64,000 nt of DNA from Nitrospirota bacterium (GTDB taxonomy: Bacteria > Nitrospirota > 9FT-COMBO-42-15 > HDB-SIOI813). A program made the position numbers and the translations under genes. The stretch spans positions 100,212 to 164,211 of the forward strand of contig JADZCV010000025.1 of the NCBI GenBank assembly GCA_020851375.1. The letters are read 5' to 3'. Shown piece by piece: positions 46,332 to 55,147 of this stretch; within the stretch, counting starts at the first letter, position 1, and every line of letters starts with the position of its first letter. The notes under the pieces were generated by a model that was not told the origin of the DNA, searched no databases, and was given only the letters and a program-made list of their open reading frames with translations.

Positions 46332-47434
46332 GGATAGCGATACTGGGATCAAGAGGTATTCCAGCAAGGTACGCAGGCTTTGAGACCTGTGCTGAAGAAC
46401 TTAGCAAGAGATTGGCAGAACGTGGACATGAGGTTACGGTATACTGTTGCCGCCCTTATTCTATAACAAATGACAGGTATGTCCATGGGGTTAGAAGGAT
46501 TATAGTTCCTACTATAAGAGGAAAGCATTTGGAGAAACTTCTGTTCTCTATTATTTGTTTACTTCATGTGGCCATTACAAGAAATGAAGTAATCCTCATG
46601 CTTGGCCTGAATATCCCAGTCCTGTTCATTGTGCCCAGAATATTCAGGAAAAAGATTGCCGTTAATGTTGATGGATTAGAGTGGAAGAGGAAAAAATGGG
46701 GGAGATTTGCCTCAAGATATCTTCTTTTTTGTGAGAAGATTGCCGGATATTTTTCGCATCAGATCATTACGGATGCAAAGTGTGTTCAATCCTATTATCG
46801 TGAGACTTATGGGATGGAATCTACATTTATCCCCTACGGCACTGAAATTGCGACAACACCGCCAGGAGAAACATTAAAGAAATTCGGCCTTAAAAAGGAA
46901 GATTACATTTTATATGTGAGCAGATTTTCACCAGAAAATAACCCTCTTTTAGTAAGGGAGGCATTTGACGGAATCAAAAATCAGAATAAGAAAATGGTCA
47001 TGGTTGGTGGTTCACCTTTCGATGAAGAATATGTCAGGAAGGTAAAAGACACACAAAATCCCAATATAATATTTACTGGTCCTATATATGGTGCAGGATA
47101 TAAAGAACTTCTATCTAATGCGTATTTCTATATCCAGGCTACAGAGGTTGGCGGGACGCATCCGGCTCTTGTAGAAGCCATGGGACATGGGAATTTTGTA
47201 TTAGCAAATGATGTATCTGAACATAGAGAAGTTCTAAGGGATGCAGGGATGTATTACCGCGGCAAAGATGATCTGATAGATAAGATTCAATTTTTACTTG
47301 ACAGTCCGCATGTTGTACGCGAAGGACGGGTCAAAGGCCAGAAAGTTGTAAAAGAGGATTATTCCTGGGATAATGTGAGTGACAGTTACGAAAGACTCTT
47401 TGAGGAAATGATAAATGAGCAGAATACCTGCTGA
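46328..47434 (+). CDS. GT4 glycosyltransferase with DUF1972-type N-terminus
   Basis: 368 residues from GTG 46328, overlapping the previous stop by 4 bases. ILGSRGIPARYAGFETCAEE near residues 4-23 is the signature of the DUF1972 group of GT4 enzymes, which includes bacterial capsule rhamnosyltransferases. LYVSRFSPENNPLLVREAF and EVGGTHPALVEAMGHGNFVL complete the donor domain. Rhamnosyl or another deoxyhexosyl transfer is plausible, not proven. Confidence 0.86.
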   Translation: MRIAILGSRGIPARYAGFETCAEELSKRLAERGHEVTVYCCRPYSITNDRYVHGVRRIIVPTIRGKHLEKLLFSIICLLHVAITRNEVILMLGLNIPVLFIVPRIFRKKIAVNVDGLEWKRKKWGRFASRYLLFCEKIAGYFSHQIITDAKCVQSYYRETYGMESTFIPYGTEIATTPPGETLKKFGLKKEDYILYVSRFSPENNPLLVREAFDGIKNQNKKMVMVGGSPFDEEYVRKVKDTQNPNIIFTGPIYGAGYKELLSNAYFYIQATEVGGTHPALVEAMGHGNFVLANDVSEHREVLRDAGMYYRGKDDLIDKIQFLLDSPHVVREGRVKGQKVVKEDYSWDNVSDSYERLFEEMINEQNTC

Positions 47435-48917
47435 TCATATAATGGGTCAAACATTTTTATATAAGTACAGGAATCCCATAATCCTGGGGGGCCTGGCTGG
47501 AACGCTGATTTCACTTGACGCCTTTATTACTTCATATCTTCACATAATGCATTTTAGTGGCTTGTTCCCGCCATACCTTATTTCCTTTATTGTTTTTTGC
47601 CTCGGTATAGGATTAGTTGCAGGTTTCATAGTTACTTTAAAAAATTCAGAATGGATTTGGAAAAAGAAAGAGGCGATCTTTGTAATAGTTCTTATAATAA
47701 GCTCACAGGTAAAGGGGCTAACGTCTATTGGTTTTATGGATTTTAGTGACCTGGTCATACTCATATTCCTCCTGATCCTGTTAGTAGAAAATTTTATATA
47801 TTTACAATATAAGCTCATCGTATCACCTTTATTTGTATTAACCCTGATATTGTTCTTTTCAATAGTCCTTTCCTACACAAATGAGGTTAGTGCAACTAAG
47901 AGTTCTATTGTTTCACTTACTGGCCCCCTGAAATCGTTAATTACCATTTTACTTATTATGAATTTAATCAGAGGGAAGAAAGATGCCATATTATCCTTAA
48001 AGGCCTTTATAATTATTACCCTTTTCTCGGGTATAATTGGGGCTGCCGAATCTTTGCTTTACTTTTTTACAGGTATAGGGTTTCACACGAAGAAATTTGA
48101 TTTTGAACAAACGCCTTTTGGGACATTTTTAAGGTCACAAGCCTTTTTTGGCCATATACATGGTCTGGCCGCTACTCTTACTATTTCTCTGACAATTTTG
48201 TTTTTCATTCTTCTGGTACCGAGATTAAACATATTTTGGAGGAAACGCACGATAATGCTGTTCTTTGTCATAACTCTCATTGCCCTGGCATTTACTTTTT
48301 ACAAGGCCAGTTTGATTGCATTTGGATTAATATTGATTATTGGGATCTTTATGGGAAGACCGTCTTATATTATCCACATTACCTCTGGACTGCTTCTCAT
48401 TATTACATTAGTTATTTTATCAGGATCAGGTCAAATTATGGTAGAATATGTTTCGAAGCAACTTTATACCGGGGATTTCAAAGCCCGTCTGGAATTGGAT
48501 AAGGCAGGGATTGAAGGTTTTCTCCATGAACATCCGATAGTAGGGGCTGGTATGGGAAATAACCGTATTTATACCCCCCATCCAAACGCATGGCCTGCTC
48601 ATAATGCGTTTATACAGGTTGCTGATGAGCTTGGAGTTATCGGACTAATGGCATATTGCCTGATATATGTCTATTTGTTTTATAGGCTTATTATTACTAA
48701 TTTATTGTTAAAAGATAAAAAAGACAGAATCATTGTACAATCATTACTGCTTAGCTTTATTGCGTTTTTTACAATTGCACAATTTGAACCTTTAGCCTTT
48801 AATTTCTGGTTTTGGATGTATTTTGGGTTATTAGAATGTATAGCATATAATCTTATGAATGCCCGGCATTCTCAACATCTGCTCATTGAAAGACAAGATG
48901 CCTCAGCATTCTGTTAA
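47415..48917 (+). CDS. O-antigen polymerase/ligase-like membrane protein (Wzy/WaaL family)
   Basis: 500 residues with about eleven to twelve hydrophobic helices. The long loop before the last helices contains GAGMGNNRIYTPHPNAWPAHNAFIQVADELG, with the conserved His of PF04932 (H near HNAFIQ). GTGs upstream were not needed: ATG 47415 has GAGG about 9 bases upstream and lies 20 bases inside the GT4 gene. Members either polymerise lipid-linked repeat units or ligate chains to lipid A. The Wzz-like gene next door favours polymerisation. Confidence 0.83.
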   Translation: MSRIPADHIMGQTFLYKYRNPIILGGLAGTLISLDAFITSYLHIMHFSGLFPPYLISFIVFCLGIGLVAGFIVTLKNSEWIWKKKEAIFVIVLIISSQVKGLTSIGFMDFSDLVILIFLLILLVENFIYLQYKLIVSPLFVLTLILFFSIVLSYTNEVSATKSSIVSLTGPLKSLITILLIMNLIRGKKDAILSLKAFIIITLFSGIIGAAESLLYFFTGIGFHTKKFDFEQTPFGTFLRSQAFFGHIHGLAATLTISLTILFFILLVPRLNIFWRKRTIMLFFVITLIALAFTFYKASLIAFGLILIIGIFMGRPSYIIHITSGLLLIITLVILSGSGQIMVEYVSKQLYTGDFKARLELDKAGIEGFLHEHPIVGAGMGNNRIYTPHPNAWPAHNAFIQVADELGVIGLMAYCLIYVYLFYRLIITNLLLKDKKDRIIVQSLLLSFIAFFTIAQFEPLAFNFWFWMYFGLLECIAYNLMNARHSQHLLIERQDASAFC

Positions 48918-48926
48918 CAGGAGGAA

Positions 48927-50276
48927 TTGATCATTATAGAAAAGACTCTTTTGGATTATTGGTTAGTCCTATATCAAAGGAAGAGGACTATTCTAATTAT
49001 CATTCTTTCAGCAATATTCTCAGCAGGAATGCTAAGCTATTTTTTACCTCCGGTATACCAGGCTAACGCTGTCTTTTTTCCTTCAAGCAAGCCAGATACT
49101 TTAACTTTTCTTTCCCAGGCAAGTTCTCCTGAGATTAAGAGAACACCTCTTCTCCCGATAGCAAATGAGGAGCAGCAATCAGTATATCTTGGAATATTGA
49201 AAAGCAGAAAATTAATAGGACTGGTGAGCGAGAAGACAGGGAAGACGCAACATGCGTTAGCCAGGGACACGGATTTTAGAATAAGTAATGAATACCTTAT
49301 TGAACTTTATTCACGCGATGCAAACCCGGTGCTTGCAGCAAATATTGCCAATACTTATGTGGAGGTTTTTAATGATTTTCTTGACAGCTTTTCTTCCGGT
49401 CCTGCATCCAAAAATCGTATAGCCATCCAGGATGAAATTAATAATGTTAAGCGGAAACTGAAAAAAGATGAAGATGAATTACGGCGATTTAAACTCAATA
49501 ACAGGGCACTCTTTATAAATGAGGATGCATCGGTAATAGAGCGGGAAAAGGTCAGCATGCAGATGGAGATTGAAAAGGCCAAAGTCAGCCTAAAGGTCAA
49601 TGATGATAATATTGCAAAGCTTGAAGATATGCTCGCTAAAGAGGCTAAGATTTATGTTTCATCACCTTTGATTTATTCGAGCCCAATTATCATGAGGCTG
49701 CAAACGCAGCTTTCGGATATCGAGGTCGCGATGGCCTCGTTATCAGTTGATATTCAGGGGCAGCATCCGGACATGATGAAACTTCAAAATCAATATAATA
49801 AGAAGAAAAAGGAGCTTGAGATTGAGACCAAAAAGATAGTTGAAAGCGCTGCTAAATCACCTGATTCATTCCATGAGAAGATACGTCAGCAGTTAGTGAA
49901 TGCGCTCGTAGACAGACAGTCTACTCAGGCAAAAATTAAGGGTTTGAAGGTCGCGATTAAAAACCTTGATAAGCTTATAGAATCGTTCCCTGCCCTGCAG
50001 GAAGAGATGGATAATTTATCAAGGAATGTGGCTCTGCAAAAAAATACACTTGATAATCTTCGTTTGCAATCGGAAGAGATAAAGGCACAGGAGAGAAGAA
50101 AGATGCAAAATGTGATTGTGGTAAGTCCGGCAATTCTGCCTGAAGCTCCTGTCTATCCAAACATTATACTCAATTTGATTGTTGCCATTCTATTAGGATC
50201 AGTAACAGGGATCTTTTATTGTTTTTTCATGAACTACATAGAAACTGTCAAAGACCCTGAACGAAGATGGAAATAA
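48927..50276 (+). CDS. Wzz/GumC-type chain-length or export co-polymerase
   Basis: About 449 residues. DYWLVLYQRKRTILIIIL begins the first membrane helix (about 19-38), a periplasmic coiled-coil-rich region covers roughly 165-375, and a second helix lies near 413-435 before a short basic tail. There is no C-terminal tyrosine kinase domain. The start is uncertain. AGGAGG lies at 48919-48924, only 2 bases before TTG 48927. The next canonical in-frame codon is TTG 48951, and ATT 48933 would sit at ideal spacing. The protein should set glycan length together with the adjacent Wzy-like protein. Confidence 0.85.
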   Translation: MIIIEKTLLDYWLVLYQRKRTILIIILSAIFSAGMLSYFLPPVYQANAVFFPSSKPDTLTFLSQASSPEIKRTPLLPIANEEQQSVYLGILKSRKLIGLVSEKTGKTQHALARDTDFRISNEYLIELYSRDANPVLAANIANTYVEVFNDFLDSFSSGPASKNRIAIQDEINNVKRKLKKDEDELRRFKLNNRALFINEDASVIEREKVSMQMEIEKAKVSLKVNDDNIAKLEDMLAKEAKIYVSSPLIYSSPIIMRLQTQLSDIEVAMASLSVDIQGQHPDMMKLQNQYNKKKKELEIETKKIVESAAKSPDSFHEKIRQQLVNALVDRQSTQAKIKGLKVAIKNLDKLIESFPALQEEMDNLSRNVALQKNTLDNLRLQSEEIKAQERRKMQNVIVVSPAILPEAPVYPNIILNLIVAILLGSVTGIFYCFFMNYIETVKDPERRWK

Positions 50277-50282
50277 GTTTCT

Positions 50283-50528
50283 ATGAATATTACAACTGAA
50301 AATCAAAAGAAACGAATTGAGGCTGAGGAACGGCATAAGGTCTTTTTAACATTTCAAAAAGAATTAGAGCAGGAGGGAGTCATTCCTCCGTCTCCTGCTC
50401 TAATTCTCCGGCGTTACCAATATATATTGGAATATGCATCCGAGATCCTGATAGGATTCTTTATCGGCATTTCATCAATGATCCTTGTATTTCTTGTTGT
50501 CAACGTTATACTGCATATTGATTTTTAA
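50283..50528 (+). CDS. Small single-span membrane protein, unknown
   Basis: 81 residues. A charged N-terminal half (KKRIEAEERHKVFLTFQKEL) is followed by one hydrophobic helix near residues 52-76 at the C-terminus, a tail-anchored layout. No family recognised. It lies 6 bases after the Wzz-like gene and 22 bases before another small protein with the same layout, so a helper role in polymerisation or carbamoylation is possible. Real rather than chance because of its tight spacing and in-operon position. Confidence 0.6.
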   Translation: MNITTENQKKRIEAEERHKVFLTFQKELEQEGVIPPSPALILRRYQYILEYASEILIGFFIGISSMILVFLVVNVILHIDF

Positions 50529-50550
50529 AATGCACTAGAGGAGGTTAACT

Positions 50551-50841
50551 GTGCTGAAAACATGGCGGCTGTCAGCCTTTGAACCAATTGAACAATATCG
50601 TGAGGAGGTAAGGGCAAAATATCACGCTGACATTTCTCAGGAACTGGAAATGAAACGTGTAGAAGGGCTTTATCCCTTTGAAGGAAAATGGCGCACCCTC
50701 GAGGAAATCACGGAACTCCAGAAGTTGATGAGACAAAAAGATCGGACTATCTTTGTTGATTTAATTATTCTTTTTATCATAATCATTTGCTTTCTTTTTG
50801 TTATGAACAATCTTTTATTGTCATTATTATATAAACAATAA
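50551..50841 (+). CDS. Small single-span membrane protein, unknown
   Basis: 96 residues from GTG 50551 with a strong AGAGGAGG site at 50537-50544, 6 bases upstream. A soluble N-terminal region contains YPFEGKWRTLEEITELQ near residues 42-58. One helix lies near residues 68-92 at the C-terminus. The layout mirrors the preceding 81-residue protein though the sequences do not clearly match. Function unknown. Confidence 0.68.
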   Translation: MLKTWRLSAFEPIEQYREEVRAKYHADISQELEMKRVEGLYPFEGKWRTLEEITELQKLMRQKDRTIFVDLIILFIIIICFLFVMNNLLLSLLYKQ

Positions 50842-50938
50842 GTAGTCGTCCTATAGAAGTTGATTACCTTTTAAAGCCAGGTTTCATCGCTGCGCTTTTC
50901 TTGATTATTATTCAGTTTTAGAATCTGGTGAGTTTAAC

Positions 50939-52648
50939 ATGATCATCGTTGGAATAAACAACATGCATGATGCATCTGCAGCACTTGTCATTGATGGGGA
51001 GGTAGTTGCTGCTGCTGAGGAAGAGCGGTTTACACGGATCAAGCACACCAGAGGTTTTCCCGTAAATGCAGTACGATTCTGCCTTGATTATGCCGGAATA
51101 AAAATAGGTGATGTTGATATTGTCTGTGCTTCATGGAAACCGTGGGCTCTCAGGGTAAGGACAACGCTTGCTCTGAAAAGTATTTTAAAATCCCCTCGTC
51201 TATTTAAGGCCAAGACTTCCAGGGGGATGAGGCAAATGCAAAATGAATGGTCAGAATTATTCAGATTAAGAGGTCTTGTTCAAAGGTGTTTCGGAAAAGG
51301 AAAATACAAAATTGAATATGTAGATCATCATCTTGCACATGCTGCATCCGCTTTTTTATGTTCACCCTTTGAAAGAGCCGCTATCCTGACTGTAGATGGC
51401 GCAGGCGAGGCTGACACAACAGTTTTGTGGATAGGCGAGGGCACTGGAATAAAAAAAATAAACAGCGTCAAATTGCCTCACTCACTTGGACAGTTCTACT
51501 CAGCGGTCACAGCATTTCTGGGATTTAATAGTCAATCTGATGAATATAAGGTAATGGGACTTGCCTCATATGGTGAACCGGTATATGCAGATTATCTCAG
51601 TAAAAATGTTGTCAAGTGTCTGCCTGATGGGTCGTTCAGAATGGACCCATATTTCATTGATTATCATATCGCCAGGAATGGCGGCTTTCGCACATCAACA
51701 ACGGATGTATTTGGGGAGCCCAGAAAAAAAGAAGAAGCCATTGTAAACCGACATGCTGATGTGGCAGCTAGCGCACAAAAAGTGATGGAAGAAGCTATCT
51801 TTCATCTGGCAAACTCCCTACATGAAATGACAGGGCTTGATGAGTTATGTATGGCTGGTGGTGTTGCCTTTAACTGTGTTGCGAACGGGAAACTCTTTCA
51901 AAAGACACCGTTTAAGAATATCTTTATACAACCCGCTGCCGGAGATGCCGGTAGTGCCATAGGGGCTGCACTAATTACAGAACACAAATACACAGGGAGC
52001 CCCAGGCATTATGTCATGAACCATGCATATCTGGGGCCGTCTTTCAGTTCTACAGAATGTCAACGGGTGTTGAAAGATAAAATTATCCGGTACGAAAGAC
52101 TTGGTGAAGATGTTCTGTTGCAGAGGACAGCCCATGCACTTGCAGAGGGAAAACTGGTATGCTGGTTTCAGGGACGTATGGAATGGGGGCCGAGAGCGCT
52201 GGGAAACAGGAGTTTTCTGGCGGATCCCAGGCGAGAAGAGATGAAAGACATTATTAACCTGAAGATCAAGCAGAGGGAGCAATTTCGTCCCTTTGCACCC
52301 TCAGTTCTTGAAGAAAAAAGCCCAGGGTATTTTGACTATACCGGTAATTCTCCCTTCATGCTCTATGCCTTTCCGGTAAAACCTGAAAAAAGATCGCTGA
52401 TACCGGCTGTTACACACGTAGATGGAACTGCCCGTCCTCAGACAGTGAATAAGGAGACTAACCCCCTCTACTGGAAGCTTATCAATGAGTTCGAAAAATT
52501 AACAGGCGTGCCTATATTATTAAATACCTCATTTAATGTCCAGGAGCCAATAGTCTGTACTCCAGGCGAGGCACTGGAATCATTTATAAGAACAAAGGTT
52601 GATTACCTTGTACTTAATGATCTGTTCATTGAGCATCCTTCAACCTGA
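50939..52648 (+). CDS. Carbamoyltransferase, NodU/TobZ family (copy 1)
   Basis: 569 residues. NMHDASAALVIDGEVVAAAEE and RFTRIKHTRGFP open a Kae1-like ASKHA domain. VDHHLAHAASAF near residues 128-139 carries metal-binding His residues, and LTVDGAGEADTT follows. The C-terminal YrdC-like carbamoyl part has WFQGRMEWGPRALGNRS and LNTSFNVQEPIVC. Such enzymes use carbamoyl phosphate and ATP to carbamoylate a hydroxyl, as on Nod factors, tobramycin or saxitoxin precursors. Here a glycan hydroxyl is likely. Followed by SxtJ- and SxtK-like genes. Confidence 0.9.
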   Translation: MIIVGINNMHDASAALVIDGEVVAAAEEERFTRIKHTRGFPVNAVRFCLDYAGIKIGDVDIVCASWKPWALRVRTTLALKSILKSPRLFKAKTSRGMRQMQNEWSELFRLRGLVQRCFGKGKYKIEYVDHHLAHAASAFLCSPFERAAILTVDGAGEADTTVLWIGEGTGIKKINSVKLPHSLGQFYSAVTAFLGFNSQSDEYKVMGLASYGEPVYADYLSKNVVKCLPDGSFRMDPYFIDYHIARNGGFRTSTTDVFGEPRKKEEAIVNRHADVAASAQKVMEEAIFHLANSLHEMTGLDELCMAGGVAFNCVANGKLFQKTPFKNIFIQPAAGDAGSAIGAALITEHKYTGSPRHYVMNHAYLGPSFSSTECQRVLKDKIIRYERLGEDVLLQRTAHALAEGKLVCWFQGRMEWGPRALGNRSFLADPRREEMKDIINLKIKQREQFRPFAPSVLEEKSPGYFDYTGNSPFMLYAFPVKPEKRSLIPAVTHVDGTARPQTVNKETNPLYWKLINEFEKLTGVPILLNTSFNVQEPIVCTPGEALESFIRTKVDYLVLNDLFIEHPST

Positions 52649-52665
52649 TATTTATCCTTGAGTAT

Positions 52666-53058
52666 ATGAAGAGTTTTATTCCTAAGAAAATCAGCAAAGA
52701 CCAGGCCAAAGATACCGGAATGGCAATGGTGCTTATTTGTTTTCTTTTGGGTTTTTATATTCAAAAACAGGGTTTCTTTACTATAGGTATAGTTCTTTTG
52801 CTTGTTGACATGATTTACCCCAATCTTTACAGACCAGCGGCAACTATCTGGTTTGGTCTTTCCAATGTATTGGGGACAATATCTTCTAAGCTAATTTTAA
52901 CCGTGATTTTCTTTGTTATAGTTACGCCTGTCGGATTAATCAGGCGGCTAATCGTAGCAGATTCAATGCAGCTTAAAAGATGGAAAAAAGATGACTCTTC
53001 AGTTTTTGAAATCCGGGAACACATATTTCAGCCTGAAGATATTGAAAAACCATATTAG
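52666..53058 (+). CDS. SxtJ-like small membrane protein
   Basis: 130 residues with hydrophobic stretches near 16-50 and 65-90 (VLICFLLGFYIQKQGFF; ILTVIFFVIVTPVGLIRR). LSNVLGTISSKLI followed by TPVGLIRRL matches what I remember of the SxtJ family, found beside carbamoyltransferases in many glycan loci and in saxitoxin clusters. Its function is not known. It lies 17 bases after the first carbamoyltransferase and 12 bases before the DUF5989-like gene. Confidence 0.7.
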   Translation: MKSFIPKKISKDQAKDTGMAMVLICFLLGFYIQKQGFFTIGIVLLLVDMIYPNLYRPAATIWFGLSNVLGTISSKLILTVIFFVIVTPVGLIRRLIVADSMQLKRWKKDDSSVFEIREHIFQPEDIEKPY

Positions 53059-53070
53059 CGGGAGGAGAAA

Positions 53071-53220
53071 ATGGATTTTTTAAAGGATCTGTGGGGGTTT
53101 TTAAGAGTGCGTAAGAAATACTGGTTGTTGCCGATCATTCTGACCCTGCTCCTGTTCGGAGCCTTGATTTTAATGACCAGTGGCTCAGCTATTGCTCCAT
53201 TTATCTATACTTTGTTTTAA
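53071..53220 (+). CDS. DUF5989/SxtK-like 49-residue membrane protein
   Basis: A 49-residue protein. GGGAGGAG-type Shine-Dalgarno (GGGAGGAG at 53060-53067) precedes ATG 53071. It reads LWGFLRVRKKYWLLPIIL followed by a single helix and the ending SGSAIAPFIYTLF, matching the DUF5989/SxtK family that accompanies SxtJ and carbamoyltransferases. Too short for most gene finders to report confidently. Function unknown. The conserved trio suggests an inner-membrane accessory for carbamoylation. Confidence 0.78.
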   Translation: MDFLKDLWGFLRVRKKYWLLPIILTLLLFGALILMTSGSAIAPFIYTLF

Positions 53221-53250
53221 CCGGTGATTTAATAAATGAGAGGGGAACAT

Positions 53251-55113
53251 ATGGCTAAGGCCATATTAGGGGTGTCAGCATATTATCATGACAGCGCCGC
53301 GGCTATTTTGATTGACGGGGAAATTGTTGCCGCTGCCCATGAAGAACGTTTTACCCGTAAGAAACATGACCCATCGTTCCCGACAAATGCGACTAAGTAT
53401 GTATTGCAGGAGGCCGGGATTGACAATTTAGATTACCTCAGTGCGATTGCATTTTATGATAAGCCATTCCTCAAATTTGAAAGACTGCTGGAAACATTTC
53501 ATGGTTTCGCCCCAAAAGGTTTAAGAAGTTTTATTTCAGCGATGCCCGTGTGGATTAAAGAAAAACTCTTCATGCGTAAAATGATCAGGGAGGAGTTGAC
53601 GAACATCTGTTCAGGTCATTCAAAACTCCTTTTTCCTGAGCACCATCTCTCTCATGCCGCCAGTGCATTTTACCCTTCCCCATTCGAAGAGGCAGCTATA
53701 CTTACTGTTGATGGTGTAGGCGAGTGGGCTACCACGACCATAGCTCATGGTACAGGGAACAAGATTAAAATCCTGCGGCAGTTAGATTTTCCACACTCTC
53801 TGGGCCTTCTTTATTCCTCGTTTACCTATTATTGTGGTTTTAAAGTAAACAGTGGTGAATATAAGCTTATGGGGCTTGCACCCTACGGGAATCCTGATTC
53901 TGATCAAACCAGACGGTGGAAACAAATTATATTGGATGAATTGGTGGATGTCCGAAATGACGGCTCGCTTCTGCTAAATATGGACTACTTTAATTTTGCG
54001 ACCGGACTGACCATGTGCTGTGAGGAAAAATGGGGGAAATTGTTTGGTGTGCCCGTCAGAAGACGGGAGAGTGAGTTGACTCAACCGTACATGAATCTTG
54101 CTTTAGCGATCCAGCAGGTAACTGAAGACATTCTTTTCCGATTAGCGGCTACAGCAAAGAAACTTACTGCCTGCGACTATCTGGTAATGGCAGGAGGTGT
54201 GGCACTTAACTGTTCCGCTACAGGGAAACTTTTAAGGACGGGAATGTTTAAAGATATCTGGATTCAGCCAGCTGCCGGTGATGCGGGAGGAGCAGTAGGG
54301 GCTGCCTATGCTGCCTGGTATGTTTGGCTGAAGAATGATAGAAAAGTGATATCAGGTCAGGACTCCATGAAAGGGGCTTATCTGGGTCCTGAATTTACTT
54401 CTTCAGATGTGATACGGGTAGATCGAAAGTATGGCGCCCCATACAAAGAATATCCGGATTTTAATCAACTTTGCAATGATGTTGCTGAACTTCTGGCTCA
54501 GGGATATGCGATTGGATGGTTTCAGGGCAGAATGGAGTACGGTCCAAGAGCATTAGGTAATAGGAGCATTTTAGGTGATCCCCGCAACCCTGAAATGCAG
54601 AAAAAACTTAATCTGAAAATAAAATACCGGGAAGGATTTCGCCCCTTTGCCCCCTCAGTAATAGAAGAGGATTTGGAAGAATATTTTGAATTGAATCGTC
54701 CGTCACCATACATGCTCATTGTTGCCCCGGTACAGGAAAAAAGAAGAAATGCATTGCCTGACAAAGAAGAGCAAATGGGGATGTGGGATAGACTTTATCA
54801 CTTGCGCTCTGATATTCCTGCGATAACGCATGTTGATTATTCAGCCAGAATTCAAAGTGTCAATAGAAGAGTCAATGAGAAGTATTGGAAGCTCATAAAG
54901 GCATTTAAAGATAAAACCGGGTATGGACTGATTGTAAATACAAGTTTCAATGTAAGAGGTGAACCTATTGTGTGTACACCGGAAGATGCATACAGATGTT
55001 TTATGCGGACTGAGATGGACTTTTTGGTCATAGGGAATTACTTATTTGATAAATCGTTACAGAATAAATTACCACAAGATACCTCCTGGGAAGATATGTA
55101 TGAGTTAGATTAA
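53251..55113 (+). CDS. Carbamoyltransferase, NodU/TobZ family (copy 2)
   Basis: 620 residues from ATG 53251, chosen over ATG 53236 because GAGAGGGG at 53238-53245 sits just upstream of it. YYHDSAAAILIDGEIVAAAH, EHHLSHAASAF near residue 134 and WFQGRMEYGPRALGNRS show a complete NodU-type protein. VNTSFNVRGEPIVC near the end is closer to the classical family form than copy 1. Two carbamoyltransferases on either side of SxtJ/SxtK suggest carbamoylation of two positions or two sugars. Confidence 0.9.
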   Translation: MAKAILGVSAYYHDSAAAILIDGEIVAAAHEERFTRKKHDPSFPTNATKYVLQEAGIDNLDYLSAIAFYDKPFLKFERLLETFHGFAPKGLRSFISAMPVWIKEKLFMRKMIREELTNICSGHSKLLFPEHHLSHAASAFYPSPFEEAAILTVDGVGEWATTTIAHGTGNKIKILRQLDFPHSLGLLYSSFTYYCGFKVNSGEYKLMGLAPYGNPDSDQTRRWKQIILDELVDVRNDGSLLLNMDYFNFATGLTMCCEEKWGKLFGVPVRRRESELTQPYMNLALAIQQVTEDILFRLAATAKKLTACDYLVMAGGVALNCSATGKLLRTGMFKDIWIQPAAGDAGGAVGAAYAAWYVWLKNDRKVISGQDSMKGAYLGPEFTSSDVIRVDRKYGAPYKEYPDFNQLCNDVAELLAQGYAIGWFQGRMEYGPRALGNRSILGDPRNPEMQKKLNLKIKYREGFRPFAPSVIEEDLEEYFELNRPSPYMLIVAPVQEKRRNALPDKEEQMGMWDRLYHLRSDIPAITHVDYSARIQSVNRRVNEKYWKLIKAFKDKTGYGLIVNTSFNVRGEPIVCTPEDAYRCFMRTEMDFLVIGNYLFDKSLQNKLPQDTSWEDMYELD

Positions 55114-55147
55114 AATAATAGATCTTTTCTTCTTGTGATTATATCGC

